Origin: Lithobates sylvaticus | Taxonomy: Eukaryota; Chordata; Amphibia; Anura; Ranidae | Assembly (NCBI GenBank): GCA_028564925.1 | Contig: CM053030.1 | Coordinates: forward strand, 273,394,492 to 273,458,491 | Direction of reading: 5' to 3' | DNA: 64,000 nt | In this document: piece by piece, positions 34,699-46,922 of the stretch | How the letters are laid out: each line of letters starts with the position of its first letter | Position numbering within the stretch: the stretch's first letter is position 1 | The notes under the pieces: generated by a model | What the model saw: only the letters and a program-made list of their open reading frames with translations | Told to the model about the DNA's origin: nothing | The model's database searches: none | Program-made: the position numbers and the translations under genes

Positions 34699-34777
<79 letters not shown>
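34699..34777. repeat. (TA)n microsatellite, left of gypsy fossil
   Basis: This is a TA run of about 78 bp. The same run resumes at 37800-37855, so the LTR element inserted into it. Confidence 0.95.
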
Positions 34778-34780
<3 letters not shown>

Positions 34781-35288
34781 AGCAGAGCGTCCCAGAGAGA
34801 GCCAGGAGAAGTCTTGTTCGGGGTTTATACATCTCCCAGGCTCCTCTCATATACATTTAGAGGTCTCTGAGACATTATCCAGTTCGGATCTTAGTCCTCC
34901 TCTCCAGGCTAATTTAAGCTCACCTGAGCAAACAGCCTTTGCTCTCTGCCTGGGACACACAAACAGGGATGGTTTGTGAGGAGCCAAAAGGTTGGTAAAA
35001 CCCTTTAAAAACTCTTTACAGAAGCTGACAAGCGGTAGGCTTGCTCAGCTTGATAGTTAGGTTAGGTGTATGTTATAGTTAGAGCCGAGACACGGCTAGG
35101 ACTTTTGTTTGGTTATTTCTGTTTTGATGTGTTTTCTGGAAGACTGTGCAGCACCTGTGTATGGACTTGTATTTAGATCAAATAAACCCAGCACTGTTTT
35201 CACTACCTCAAGTGGATTTGGTATCTGTGCCTTACTAAACAGCCCATGCCCGTGAGCTTTGTACCTGCTACCTGTCCCCCAGGTTACA
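34778..35288 (+). repeat. 5' LTR of gypsy fossil
   Basis: 511 bp, TGTAGCAGAGCG to CAGGTTACA. A polyadenylation-type AATAAA lies near 35181. Confidence 0.95.
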
Positions 35289-35357
35289 TATGGTGGATTT
35301 CAGCGGGCAGCTGTAGTAAGTTACTACTTAAAAGGCCAGTACCTAGAGTGACTAAAC

Positions 35358-36962
35358 ATGGAGGAAATCCTAAAACAATTGATGATATCCAACGCTGCGC
35401 AACAGCAAACAAACGCTGCACTGCAGAAAACAAACGCTGAACAGCAGAAAACAAATGCTGCACTACAGCAAGCAAACGCTGTACAGCAGAAAACAAGCGC
35501 TGCACTCCACGCTGAACAGCAGAAAACAAACGCTGCACTCCACGCGGCACAACAGCAAGCTAATGCTATCGCACAGGAACAAACGCAGAGGCTGTTTGAA
35601 CAGCTAGCCACTGATGCAAAAGCAGATAGGAAAACCTTGTCTGAGGTTGTGGAGACAATAGCACAGTGGTCACCTGCTAACGTTGATAATGTTGGAGACA
35701 AGCCCTCAGCCATCCATGTGGCTCGCTTTTTGTCCAAGATGACTACAGAGGATGATCCAGAGGCCTTTCTGCTAACGTTTGAACGGACCGCTGAGAGGGA
35801 AGGTTGGCCTAAAACCCAGTGGGCAGGACTGGTCGCCCCGTTGCTTACTGGGGAATCGCAGAAGGCCTACTATGATTTGGAGTCAGCAGAAGCAGCAGAC
35901 TATGAAAAGGTCAAACAGGAAATACTGGCACTACTTGGTGTCACTTTGGCAGTTCGAGCACAGCGGGTCCACAGCTGGTCCTTCCAAGACAAGAAGCCCC
36001 CAAGATCGCAGATGTTCAACCTAATTCACCTGGTGAGGAAATGGCTACAGCCGGAGTCCCTGTCTGGGCCACAAATAGTGGAGCGTGTGGTCATGGACCA
36101 GTTCCTGAGGTCACTACCAATTCCCCTGCAGGAGTGGGTGAGTCAAGGAGACCCCAATTCGGCGAACCACCTGGTGGAACTTGTTGAAAGATATTTTGCT
36201 GCAAAGAACCTGGTCACCACTCCTACAGCCGCACGGACTTTCCACCCAAAGCCACGGTCTCCCCAGGCAACCGGTAAGACTGTTCCAGGGGAAGTGGGTG
36301 GTAAGCATGGCAAGGAAATAGGGGGGAGGATTTTTGGTGCCAGGACTGAAGCTTGGCATCCCAAACAAGGGAAGCCAGTGCCTGTCAGCAAACCAAACTG
36401 GGGAAACGTCAGGTGTTTTCGTTGCCAAGAAATGGGACATGTTGCGGCAAATTGTCCATTGACAGATGAACCAATGCAGTGTGATTTATCTATTAGAAGG
36501 CAGTCTATGTTTGCAGCGGTTTCATGCACTGCAACCCCAAATATGAGAAAACCAATGTGCCAAATGACTGTGAATGATAAGCCTATTACAGCCTTGCTGG
36601 ACTCTGGAAGTCTAGTGACTTTGGTTACAGCTGAAATGATTGAACCTGTAAATTATCATGCTAAAAATGTTGCTGTGATCTGTATACATGGGAATACCCA
36701 GGAGTATCCTGTAACAACTGTTCAGTTTAAAACTGGTTTAGGTACAGTGACCCATCCGGTTGGACTTGTTCCCCACTTGGTGCATGAGGCCATCATTGGT
36801 AGGGACTTCCCTAAGTTTTGGGAACTGTGGGATCATCCCAACTCGGTCGCAGTACCTGACTCAGTCGCAGAGCCAGAATTCCTGACCACTACTGACAATG
36901 TGGTATCGGGGCGGTACTGTCACAGGTATACAATGGGGAAGAACACCCTGTCGTATATCTAA
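35358..36962 (+). other. Gag-like part of gypsy fossil, SCAN-related capsid
   Basis: This open frame starts MEEILKQLMISNAAQQQ, followed by about 75 residues of alanine/glutamine/asparagine-rich repeats that look coiled-coil. Residues about 110-280 form an all-helical Gag segment. Its end, VMDQFLRSLPIPLQEWV, closely resembles the SCAN domain of vertebrate zinc-finger proteins, a domain thought to derive from gypsy-like (Gmr1) Gag. A CCHC knuckle (CFRCQEMGHVAANCP) lies near residue 353 and a protease-like LLDSGS near 412. In its family it would form the particle shell. It is described here as part of a broken fossil. Confidence 0.88.
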
Positions 36963-37288
36963 GCAGAAAGCTCAATGACCATGAGAAAAAATATGCAGTC
37001 ATTGAAAAAGAATGTTTAGCCATAAAATGGGCCCTGGACGCGCTCAGGTACTATTTGTTAGGGCGCCAGTTTGACTTGATAACTGACCATGCTCCCCTGA
37101 AATGGATGGCCCAAAAGAAGGAGACTAATAGACGGGTGAACCTGTGTTTTTTGGCTCTACAGGATTACTCCTTCACCGTAAAACACAGGCCAGGTGTGGA
37201 GATGGGGAATGTAGATGCCCTGTCCCGTGTTCACTCCTGTTGGGCCACAGGTGTTCCAACCCTGGGGTTGAAACAAGGGGGGAGGATA

Positions 37289-37796
37289 TGTAGCAGAGCG
37301 TCCCAGAGAGAGCCAGGAGAAGTCTTGTTTGGGGTTTATATATCTCCCAGGCTCCTCTCATATACATTTAGAGGTCTCTGAGACATGATCCAGTTCGGAT
37401 CTTAGTCCTCCTCTCCAGGCTGATTTAAGCTCACCCGAGCAAACAGCCTTTGCTCTCTGCCTGGGACACACAAACAGGGATGGTTTGTGAGGAGCCAAAA
37501 GGTTGGTAAAACCCTTTAAAAACTCTTTACAGAAGCTGACAAGCGGTAGGCTTGCTCAGCTTGATAGTTAGGTTAGGTGTATGTTATAGTTAGAGCCGAG
37601 ACACGGCTAGGACTTTTGTTTGGTTATTTCTGTTTTGATGTGTTTTCTGGAAGACTGTGCAGCACCTGTGTATGGACTTGTATTTAGATCAAATAAACCC
37701 AGCACTGTTTTCACTACCTCAAGTGGATTTGGTATCTGTGCCTTACTAAACAGCCCATCCCCGTGAGCTTTGTACCTGCTACCTGTCCCCCAGGTT

Positions 37797-37799
<3 letters not shown>
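37289..37799 (+). repeat. 3' LTR of gypsy fossil
   Basis: 511 bp, nearly identical to 34778-35288 and preceded by a purine tract at 37275-37288. Confidence 0.95.

Positions 37800-37856
<57 letters not shown>
37800..37856. repeat. (TA)n microsatellite, right of gypsy fossil
   Basis: Continuation of the TA run interrupted by the LTR element. Confidence 0.95.
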
Positions 37857-37860
<4 letters not shown>

Positions 37861-38640
37861 TTGGCTTTGACGAGTAAGCAAGATTGCAGAAATGGGGGAC
37901 CTTGTGCATCAAAGGAGAGAGATGCCCTCAAAATATAGGAAAACCTGAGCATGTTGACACCATTTTGTAACGACGGATGAATATAATCATGTGATAAAAT
38001 AACCTAATGTATGATCAGTGCGTAGCCCGTTAGTAGAGGAGGACAGGGACCCCACCCCCCCCCCCCCCCCCCCCCCCCCCCCCAGGAGGACAGGGACCTC
38101 ACCCACCCTCCCTCCCGTCCTTTCCCTGCCCCACCTCTCTCCCCCAACTTTTTCCTCTTTACCAACTCCCCTTCCAACTTTTCCCCATCCCTTCCCTCCT
38201 TTTCTCTTTTTATTTTTCCCAGTTCACACTCCTTGAAGATGATCCATACCCAAAGATCTGGGTCTACAATATCCCTATGAATCATGGTTGTATCCTATAC
38301 ACCCCACCACTTTGATGGAACACCAAAGCTATTTTGTGCATATTCTTTTGAGGATCCAGAGTTGTTATTAGTTGATAACTCATTGGTTTATGTTTGTTTT
38401 TCTATGATATACCTGTTATATATGATGACAGAAACTAGGGTATGGGGATACCCTTAAATACAGAGTTTTGCTTTGTTCTACTGTACTTTGTCTTGTTTAC
38501 ATACGTGAAGTTCATAGTATATTATCGTACTCCCAGCAGGGAAACCTATCTTGCGTTGTCTGACGATTTCTAAATGATCTCATTGTCTGTATGTTATGTT
38601 CTATTTCCTAAATAGTTCCTTAAAAAAAAAAAAAGATATA
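37857..38640. other. Unassigned sequence with C-run
   Basis: A run of about 34 C lies near 38049-38083 between two copies of AGGAGGACAGGGACC. Pyrimidine-rich sequence follows to 38220. No gene is visible; proline-rich frames are compositional. Confidence 0.5.
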
Positions 38641-40165
38641 AATAGTATCTCACAAAAATGATTGTAATTTTTTGTAAATATTTTTTTAGAACTTTTCATG
38701 TGACAACACTGAAGAAAGTACATTTTGCTACAATGTAAAGTAGTGAGTGCACAGCTTGTATAACAGTGTAAATTTTCAACACACAGACATTAATGTCTAA
38801 CCCACTGGCAACAAAAGTGAGTACATCCTTAAGTGAAAATGTCCAAATTGGGCCCAAAGTGTCAATATTTTGTGTGGCCACCATTATTTTCCAGCACTGC
38901 CTTAACCCTCTTGGGCATGAAGTTCACCAGAACTTCACAGGTTGCCACTGGAGTCCTCTTCCACTCCTCCATGACAAAATCGGAGCTGGTGGATGTTAGA
39001 GACCTTGCGCTCCTCCACCTTCCATTTGAGGACTCCCCACAGATGCTCAATAGGGTTTAGGTCTGGAGAGATGCTTGGCGAGTCCATCACCTTTACCCTC
39101 AGCTTCTTTAGCAAGGCAGTGGTCATCTTGGAGGTGTGTTTGGGGTCGTAATCATGTTGAAATACTGCCCTGTGGCCCAGTCTCTGAAGGGAGGGGATCA
39201 TACTCTGCTTCAGTATGTTACAGTACATGTTGGCATTAATGGTTCCCTCAATGAACTGTTGTTCCCCTGTGCCGGCAGCACTAATGCAGTCCCAGACCAT
39301 GACACTCCCACCACAATGCTTGACTGTAGGCAAGACACACTTGTCTTTGTACTCCTCACCTGGTTGCTGCCACACACGCTTGACACCATCTGAACCAAAT
39401 ACATTTATTTTGGTCTCATCAGACCACAGGACATGGTTCCAGTAATCCATGTCCTTAGTCTGCTTGTCTTCAGTAAACTGTTTGCAGGCTTTCTTGTGCA
39501 TCATCTTAGAAGAGGCTTCCTTCTGGGACGACAGCCATGCAGACCAATTATATGCAGTGTGCGGTGTATGGTGTGAGCACTGACAGGCTGACTCCCACCC
39601 CTTCAACCTCTGCAGCAATGCTGGCAGCACTCATACGTCTATTTCCCAAAGACAACCTCTGGATATGAGCACGTGCACGCAACTTCTGTGGTCGACCGTG
39701 GCGAGACCTGTTCTAAGTGGAACCTGTCCTGTTAAACCACTGTATGGTCTTGGTCACCGTGCTGCAGCTCAGTTTCAGGGTCTTGGCAATCTTCTTATAG
39801 CCTAGGCCATCTTTATGTAGAGCAACCATTCTTTCTTTCAGATCCTCAGAGAGTTATTTGCCATGAGGTGCCATGTTGAACTTCCAGTGATCAGTTTTAA
39901 GAGAGTGAGAGCTACAACACCAAATTTAACATACCTGCTTCACATTTACACCTGAGATCTTGTAACACCAATGAGTCACATGACACCAGGGAGAGAAAAT
40001 GGCTAATTGGGCTCAATTTGGACATTTTCACTTAGGGGTGTACTCACTTTTTTTTGCCAGTGGTTTAGACATTAATGGCTGTGTGTTGAGTTAATTTCAG
40101 GGGACAGCGAATTGACACTGTTATACAAGCTGTACACTCACTACTTTACATTGTAGCAAAGTGTA
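38640..40165 (-). pseudogene. Tc1/mariner transposase, copy D, DDE domain visible
   Basis: On the minus strand, 38935-39630 keeps a 231-residue catalytic frame with VLWSDETKINVFG (first D), FQHDYDPKHT (second D) and SPDLNPIEHLW (third, E), the DD34E pattern of Tc1 transposases. The N-terminal helix-turn-helix (GYKKIAKTLKLSCSTV-like) lies near 39790 in another frame, so the gene is broken between the head and the catalytic domain. A full-length protein would be about 340 residues. The left terminal repeat is AGTATCTCACAAAAATG. The right end is lost in a TA run. The closest relative in the window is copy A at 9250. Confidence 0.9.
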
Positions 40166-40254
<89 letters not shown>

Positions 40255-40260
40255 TATAGT
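40166..40260. repeat. (TA)n microsatellite
   Basis: This is a TA run of about 90 bp with two interruptions, lying between a truncated Tc1 end and the DIRS-like fossil. Confidence 0.93.
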
Positions 40261-40421
40261 CAAAGCCCTTCGACCAAGACAAATATGGATCACATAAACA
40301 GGTTACAAGACTTACAACATAACATAGGCCTCAGGTGTGCCTTGGTCAGCTGGTCGGTATGCCAAGAAAAGGGGGAAAAAATACTTGGATGGGGAAGAAA
40401 TTCTTTAATGATCCTCTGTTA

Positions 40422-41222
40422 TCATTGAGCAAGCTTGGTAAAGGCTTGTGCCATTTCTACCTGAGGGTTTGGAATGTATCGAGTGAAGCAGGTGGACTTC
40501 CATCTGCCTAATTTCTTGATGACATGGTCTGGTACTCCGTGCTGGGATGTAGCTGAGGCTGCTCCAATCTGGAAGGAATGTCCAGAGTACTGACCGGGGT
40601 CAAGGCCTAGGTTAACCAGTAGGATTCTAACGTGCCTGAAGAATTGGCTGCCACTCAGGGGGCTGGACAGAAAAGGTAACAAGGGGCTAGAGTCTGATTG
40701 GCTGGGCAGGCGAGACAGTAACTGGTCGAGAACTGTCACTGGGCACCAGGCATTTATTGTCTGAAAGAGGTTGATGTCAACCCTGGGTCCGGATTGTTGA
40801 GTTTTGGAGACTACGAGATGAAGAACGTAGTGGCTAGGAAAGCAAGTCAGGTGGCGTCTGTATAGTATCTGACTGCTGGTGCCATTAGAGGTGAATTCAC
40901 TAGGTCGTAGGAAGCCGTAGAAGGCCAGGTAGTTGGCCGCTTGTATGATCAGGCTGTGCAGAACCTGGAACAGGGAACGTGCATGGATTTTAGACATGCC
41001 CCTAAATATGGTACTTGAAATGGGCACGCGTTTGCCGTTGGCTACTGGTTGATGCTTCTGGATGCCACGTAGGATGGATCTGGCTGTATGGGCCACGAAC
41101 AAAGACAAGGACAAGAAATGCTGGATGCCGGCTAAGTATAGCCTGATGGTGTTATGAGATAGTGCCAGCTGCATGTGGCAATACGATATGAATGCTAGGA
41201 CGTGCCTAATGTCACCTGTCAT
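40422..41222 (-). other. Tyrosine recombinase-like part of the DIRS fossil
   Basis: A 266-residue minus-strand frame resembles the recombinase of DIRS/Ngaro elements, which they use instead of a DDE integrase. Visible blocks are FYGFLRPSEF, YSGHSF and LGRWKSTCFTRYIP. It is part of a fossil; activity is not implied. Confidence 0.85.
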
Positions 41223-42119
41223 TGCTCCGGGGTATAGGGCTAGATACCCGCAGTAGACGTTCCAAGCCCTGCGATAGGCCTTCAGTGTGTTTCAGGACAA
41301 CAAGTTTTTAATGAGCTGGGTTCTATTGGAAAGGAGTGGCTTTAATACATTGTTAGATGTGACCAAGGTGGGATAGGAGTAGTTATTGGATCAGCTCCAG
41401 GTTCCTTCTTGAAGAATGAAATAAAATTGAAATGGGACAGTGCATCTGCTGCGACATTGCACTTGCCTGGAATATGCTTACAGCGAACATTAAAATGGTG
41501 ATGGAGTGACAACTGCACCAGCCTGCGTAGGAAGGACATGATGGGGAGCGACTTGGATCTGCCCTTGTTGATGATGTCAGCAGTAGCCTGATTATGTGGT
41601 GAAGACCACCGTTTGTCCTGTCCAGGTGTGGCCCCAGACCCAAGCAGCTGTCACAATAGGATACAGTTTGAACAGTGATGATGACTTAGTGAAATGGGAG
41701 ATTAGGAGGATTTCTAGAGGCCAAGGTCCTGCGAACCAGTGATGGCCAAAAATTCCAGCGAAGTCTGTGTAGGCTGCGGCATCCGTGGCTACCTGAGGTG
41801 ACAGAGCTAAGGCTGACAGGATGAACATCGATATGCCGTTCCAGTTTGTAAGGAACTCCTCCCACATTGTTAAGTCCGCTATCGCTGTTGGATATAGTTT
41901 GAGGATTTGATCAGGGTCTCGCCCTGAGAGAGGAAAACCAAGAGAATTAAAATAAAAGACCGCCCCTGGGGATAATCCTCATGGCAAAATTGTGCATCCC
42001 TAACAAGGATTGTAGCTGTCTTAGTACACCATTGCGAAAGGGTAAAGTCGTGAATTACCGGTCTGATCCGGGCTAGTTTGTCGGGAGGCAGGCTGGCCTG
42101 CATGGCACGCATGTCCATG

Positions 42120-42603
42120 TCTACCGGGGGTATGCCTGGCTGATCAATGAGCAGAAGGTCATCAAGGTAATGAATGACCATCTGACACTGGGCCTGGTGC
42201 AATAGGATCCATGTAAAAGATTGGGCAAAGATATCAAACAGCCCACGGGACCTTTGGGCCTGAAGGTCAACTTGGTGGCAAAGTAATAAGAATCCCTCCA
42301 TTTGATGCCGCGCCATCGCCAGAGGGATGGTTCAATAGGCAGAAGTTTAAATGCATCTAAAATGTCTGCTTTAGACAGCCACGCACCTGTACCTATGGCC
42401 TGGATAGTCAAGTCAACCAATGCATACTTCAAGGAGAATTCCTCAAGGGAATTTGGGGAATTCAGACTTGGGATATGAGAAGAATGAGGCACAGATAAAT
42501 TGTGCACTAAGCAAAGTCTGATTGGAGAACTTGCCCTTGACAAGCCCAATAGGGCTGACTCCCCAGATCTGAAAAGGTTACTGATAGATTGCAGGTGTAG
42601 CAC
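42120..42603 (-). other. Reverse transcriptase-like part of the DIRS fossil
   Basis: The minus-strand frame includes ALVDLTIQAIGTGAWLSKAD and DAFKLLPIEPSLWRWRGIKW, the fingers/palm region of DIRS-type reverse transcriptases. An LTR-like repeat begins at its edge near 42597. Confidence 0.8.
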
Positions 42604-43409
42604 ACTGGAGTTTAGGCAGGGATGCTCCTCACAAATTTACTTGCTATAAGTAGTTACCCTGGTTGATTGTTAGAGATCCATTGATTTCTCCCTAAGTTTC
42701 GCCTTGTTGCACTTTTCTCTCCAACCACTAGGTGGCCGGGTACTTGGTGGTACTAGATATGAGAAGGGCAACCCAAGGTCAGTTTATGGGTATATGGGGT
42801 ATTTTAGCCAATGGGCAGGGGTTTTCTTGGATCCCTTGGCCTGCTGGGAGAAACTATATATGGGTGCAGTCAGATGATCTATGTTCTGTGCCACCTGGAC
42901 TGCTATCTGGGTGGACCTGTGTCATGTGCCCCGGGTTGCTAGGCCAGAGATTTTGGCCTATCCCAGGCGCATCTGGCTGCTAGGTTGTCTGAGGGCCTAT
43001 CCAGAAGCAAGAGAGCAGCGCAGGGTTGGGACTGCGACTTGCAGTCCAACCAGAAGTGCCGGTTCTGCCTGTCAGCGGTTGGAGGTAGAAGGGAAGCTGT
43101 CGCCACTAAGGGCCCAACCACCTTATTACCAGAGACCACAGTGAGTAACTGAAGCAAGTACCGGAGCAGTATTCTCACTGAACGGGCACAGGAAACTTCA
43201 GGTGGTGATCAAGTCAGAAACTCAGCCAGTGGAGGTGACGCTTGCAGAGCAGTCTTGTGTGCTAAGCTAAAGACTGAGCAGGCAAGTGTGGGTGAAGCTT
43301 GAGAAGTATCAGGAGTGCCAAGCTAGGGACCCAGCAGAGAGGCAGGAGTGACACTTGAGGAAGATACCTCCGTGAAGATTGGAGGAACTCAAGGGATTCA
43401 GTGACAGTG

Positions 43410-44068
43410 TGTCATGGTTATGCAGTGATGTGTGTCTGTCAGCTTACCTTCTCCATGTGTTTCTTAAGAGGCTAGCCACTTCCACCTGGTGGTTTTTATA
43501 ACCTCTCCTCTAAGCATGGCTCCACCCCAGGCCCTATCAGGGAACCCTATATTAACCTGTGCACTGCAAGCCAGCGGTGCTGTTCAACCATTGTGTATTC
43601 ATTGTGTGTTTGGCTTCCTGTTTCCTGCTTGCCGTGTGCTCTTTGTTTGTCTTTGTTACCAACCTTGGCGTGTTCCCGACTATTCCTGTCTGCTCGTGAC
43701 CCTGACCTTTTGCCGTGTCCCAGACGATCCCTGTTTGTCTGTGACCCTGAACCTTTGGCGTGTACTCTGTTGTTCCTGTCTGCTATTCTTCCGTGAGCGT
43801 GAGCTGTGAGACCCTAGGGGCCACGACCTAGAGCCAGACTGCAGCGCAGTCCATCCTCACCACTGGAGGCTCTGGTGAACACCTGCTGGCTCTTAGACTT
43901 CGCGCCCCGGGGAATCTATGCTCTAGCTCTCACTGGGATCCAGTAGACCTGCTTCCTGAACCTTCCTGGGTACTATCCGCAGCAGTCAGTCCTAGGGTCC
44001 ACTACCTTAGCGGTGCACTTCCGAATCCTATGGAGTGTATCTGTCAACTGGTCTCAGGTGACCTGACA
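43410..44068 (+). mobile_element. Solo LTR, 659 bp, with 5-bp duplication
   Basis: It starts TGTCATGGTTATGC and ends GTGACCTGACA. Both sides carry CAGTG (43405-43409 and 44069-44073). No internal coding region is present, so this is a single LTR fossil of a gypsy- or ERV-like family. It interrupts the LTR-like repeat at 42597. Confidence 0.85.
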
Positions 44069-44310
44069 CAGTGAATCAGTGGGTCCTGTGAGTGACCAGG
44101 AGCTCAGTGGGCTGAAGAACTACAAGGAGGAGTTGTAGTGAAGGTGAAAGAACTGTTACGCTTTGTGGAACTGTTAAAGACTGTATAACATAGGAGACAG
44201 CATTCCTGCACATGCAGATGTGGCTTCTCGCTGGAGGCCGTTCCCTGCATGGCTTTCCTCCTATTGAAGTCTCAGAGTCTGATAATTGAACTTGCAACTA
44301 CTCAAGGGTG

Positions 44311-45568
44311 GGTTATGGATAAATGCAGCGCTTAAGAGGAGATTTAGTACATAGAGAGTAGGTACCAAATGAGTATAGTTGAATTGAAATGTCACAGTGT
44401 GGATGGTATGTATACAGGAGAGAAGACGTGTGTTTTGCCAGGTGAGGCGTAGTACCTACTTCTATTTCCCTTAGATATAAATGAATATAAAAGCATAAAA
44501 CCTCATGACATGAGCAATGTAAAAAACTTATAATATAGTAAAATATAAAAGTTATATTATACACAGCAAACTGAAAACAAACACATGTGATATTTAGTGG
44601 AAAAATCTATCGTGATAAATAAATATATAAAAAATAATAAAGTGACAATATGGGCTCAACGGTGGTTGAGATGCTTGGTGCTGGGTGAGAAACCTATACA
44701 CTGAAGTGTATGGTAGTGAAGTCCATAAGGATGGTTGGTGGTCAAGTGAATGGCACAATTTCCAGCAGGTGACTTTGTTCAATGTGTTGAGTGGGGTGAT
44801 AGTTGACTGATGGCTCTTAACCCTGATGGAATGAGGCTTACCGGATCAAGTGGACTTGAAGGGGCATATGCCTCACAAGTCGCAAAGGCTTATCATAAAA
44901 GGTTGGCAGATCTCTGCTCCACTCAATGGCTCCAAGGTTTGGCAGATCTCTGCTCCACTCAATGGCTCCAAGGCTCGTATAGGTACCGCGTGGGTAAGTG
45001 GCCACAAGGAGATGTGAATCGGATGAAAAAGTGGGCATCAGCAATCCATGTAGAAAACCATGTTGTGATATCATGAAAGCAAAAACGTACATAGCGTGAT
45101 ACCGTTTAAGAAGGTTTTTAATGGTGTATAGACGAATTAAAAACACTCACATTTAGTAGAATTAAAACAGGCCTGTTTTTAAAATGAAGATGGCGTGGTG
45201 CTGTCGCTCTGGTCCACCCGACGCGTTTCATCCACATAGACGTCGTCTGGGGTATGAACCACAAGCACCAGCAGCACGCTTATAAAGGGAATATGACCCC
45301 AAAGTGAAAAAATCGTATGTGTGCACCGGAAGTGATGTCACTTCCGGTCTGGCGGAATTGTCCTTAGTTTATTTGTTAAAAAAGGGAGGATGTATATGGG
45401 ACATGAACCTCAATGTGCATCTATTACTGAGGATCTATAAATCCCTTATATTTGAGCTATAAACAAGATAGCAGTGGCGGTGAACTTAGAAATGTTTAAA
45501 GTATTTCCGGGAGGAAGTGACAGCATCGCCGTCGCTCCGTCCACTTGACCGCCTGTTAACCAGGCCTC
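44311..45568. mobile_element. 1.26 kb insert with 14-bp target duplication
   Basis: The sequence ACTACTCAAGGGTG occurs at 44297-44310 and again at 45569-45582. Deleting the insert plus one copy restores continuous LTR-like sequence. A long duplication suggests retroposition by LINE machinery. The insert includes the GACGCGTTTCATCC core shared with 24094 and 27190, and a 42-bp direct repeat (GGCAGATCTCTGCTCCACTC) near 44908 and 44941. No coding region is recognised. Confidence 0.78.
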
Positions 45569-45745
45569 ACTACTCAAGGGTGTCCTGGCCCTAGCCCTCC
45601 CCCCCCCCCCCAAGAAAAAGATTGTTAAGAGAAATAAACTTTATTTTGCATTCAAGAAGTGTCTGGTGCCCAATAACTTAACCACTCTGCACCCACCATG
45701 CCACACAACCCACCACATACAGAAGTATGTCAGCTTTCTCCGGCC

Positions 45746-46403
45746 CTAGAGGTTCTCATCAGACCAAAGGAGGCCTGGGACCTTGCTACACGGGGATGCC
45801 TGCTGGGTGATGGGCCTGGCTGCAGCTGGCGGTGGGAAGAGTAGCCCGAAAAGCTCTGCTTTCCTGGCCGCAGCGGGGTAGGGAATACCCTTGCGCCTCA
45901 GCTCTAATATGAGCTTGAGCTTGAGGATGGTCCGTCCCCTGAGGGACTGCACGCTGCCTCTCTCTGAGCCCATGGAGGGTGACAGAGGGATGGGTGTGAA
46001 GGATATAAGACAAAAACAAGGGGGTGAATGTATTAAGAGGAGACGTAGAACTAGGATAGTGAGCAGAGTGGGATACAGATAACTCAGACAAACAAGGAAA
46101 AAGGAGACGTACAGGAAAAGGAACAACAGGCATAGGTAAGAGCCAATTGTGTTCTACTGCATAGAACCCTGTTGAGTGAAAATTTAGAAAACTCAAAAGA
46201 GTGCATAGCAATCGAGGTGAGCCAGGAGGTGACTGGCCAGGTAACCGATAGCTCGGGTGCCTGTCTGTGCTGATCAAAACCTGTGGACCAGAAGCCCAGG
46301 CATACTGGGGCAAGAAGCTGGTACAGCCTACGTAGGAACATTGTGGTCTGTAGTTCGTGATGTGTGCTCGGTCTAGCACTTGCACTGTCAGCAAGCTCAA
46401 CAT
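45746..46403 (-). other. Possible ORF1 region of the DIRS fossil (SAP-like)
   Basis: A minus-strand frame contains LKLKLILELRRKGIPYPAAA and KAELFGLLF, the pattern of a SAP DNA-binding motif. Position and strand fit the region upstream of the reverse transcriptase in a DIRS-like element. This is an assignment by context; the match is short. Confidence 0.4.
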
Positions 46404-46871
46404 TTAACGACCTTGTCTGCGTAGGTGAAGGGTCGCCCTTCGAAAACAGAGTGTAATGCAGAGATACACGTGACAGTAACTAATGCCTGATGAGCATTCC
46501 AAATCGTGTATGTGAAGTGAACGTTAGTGAAAGGGTGCTACAGGATAATGTGATAGAAGAACCCTACTGTACTAAATAGGGATGGGCCCGGTGTTCGATT
46601 CAAACCCATTTTCGAATCGAACATCGGCCGTTCGACCGCTCGTCAAGCCCAGAACTATGTGGGCCGTTCGCATCAAATTCGTGTGATGCGAACGGTCCAC
46701 AATGCACTGTGCCAGTCATAGTGCATTGCTGGCTGATGATTGGCCAAGCATGTACTGTGACCCCGCATGCTTGGCCAATCATAGAGCCAGCGGCGAGGAG
46801 AGAAATAATTGGCCACAGGCAGGATGCCTATGGCCAATTATAGCTCACGGAGTTTAGTACACGCCCCACAC

Positions 46872-46879
46872 TATATAAG
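46872..46879 (+). promoter_or_regulatory. TATA box of hAT foldback element
   Basis: TATATAAG lies in CCCCACACTATATAAGGCC, with a CCAATTAT motif about 40 bp upstream. The block is shared with 50448-50455. Confidence 0.7.
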
Positions 46880-46922
46880 GCCGCCGCGCTGGTGGCCTCA
46901 TGTAGTGTGTGTCGGCATTAGT

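Larger units (their letters stand above)
34778..37799 (+). mobile_element. Gypsy-type LTR retrotransposon fossil, young
   Basis: Two LTRs of 511 bp (34778-35288 and 37289-37799), both TGTAGC...TTACA, differ at roughly 1% of positions. A purine tract (AAGGGGGGAGGATA) precedes the 3' LTR. The recognisable parts, in order, are: Gag with a coiled-coil-like N-terminus, a SCAN-like capsid segment and a CCHC knuckle; a protease-like LLDSGS motif; and a reverse transcriptase-associated RNase H-like segment (ITDHAPLKWM) near 37075. The element is broken and far shorter than a complete gypsy element. The low LTR divergence marks a recent insertion. The target lies in TA repeats, so the duplication is ambiguous. 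Confidence 0.92.
42597..45715 (+). repeat. LTR-like repeat with nested insertions
   Basis: It starts TGTAGCACACTGGAG and has CCAACCACTAGGTGGC-like sequence. After removal of two nested insertions it ends with an AATAAA signal (near 45632) and AGTGTCTGGTGCCC. It resembles a retroelement LTR of about 1.2 kb. The ends and target duplication are not clear. It lies inside the DIRS fossil. Confidence 0.5.

Noticed and set aside
34595-34979. Ile-Tyr repeat ORFs on both strands (also 37607, 50567, 61068)
   Set aside because: They are translations of (TA)n microsatellites.
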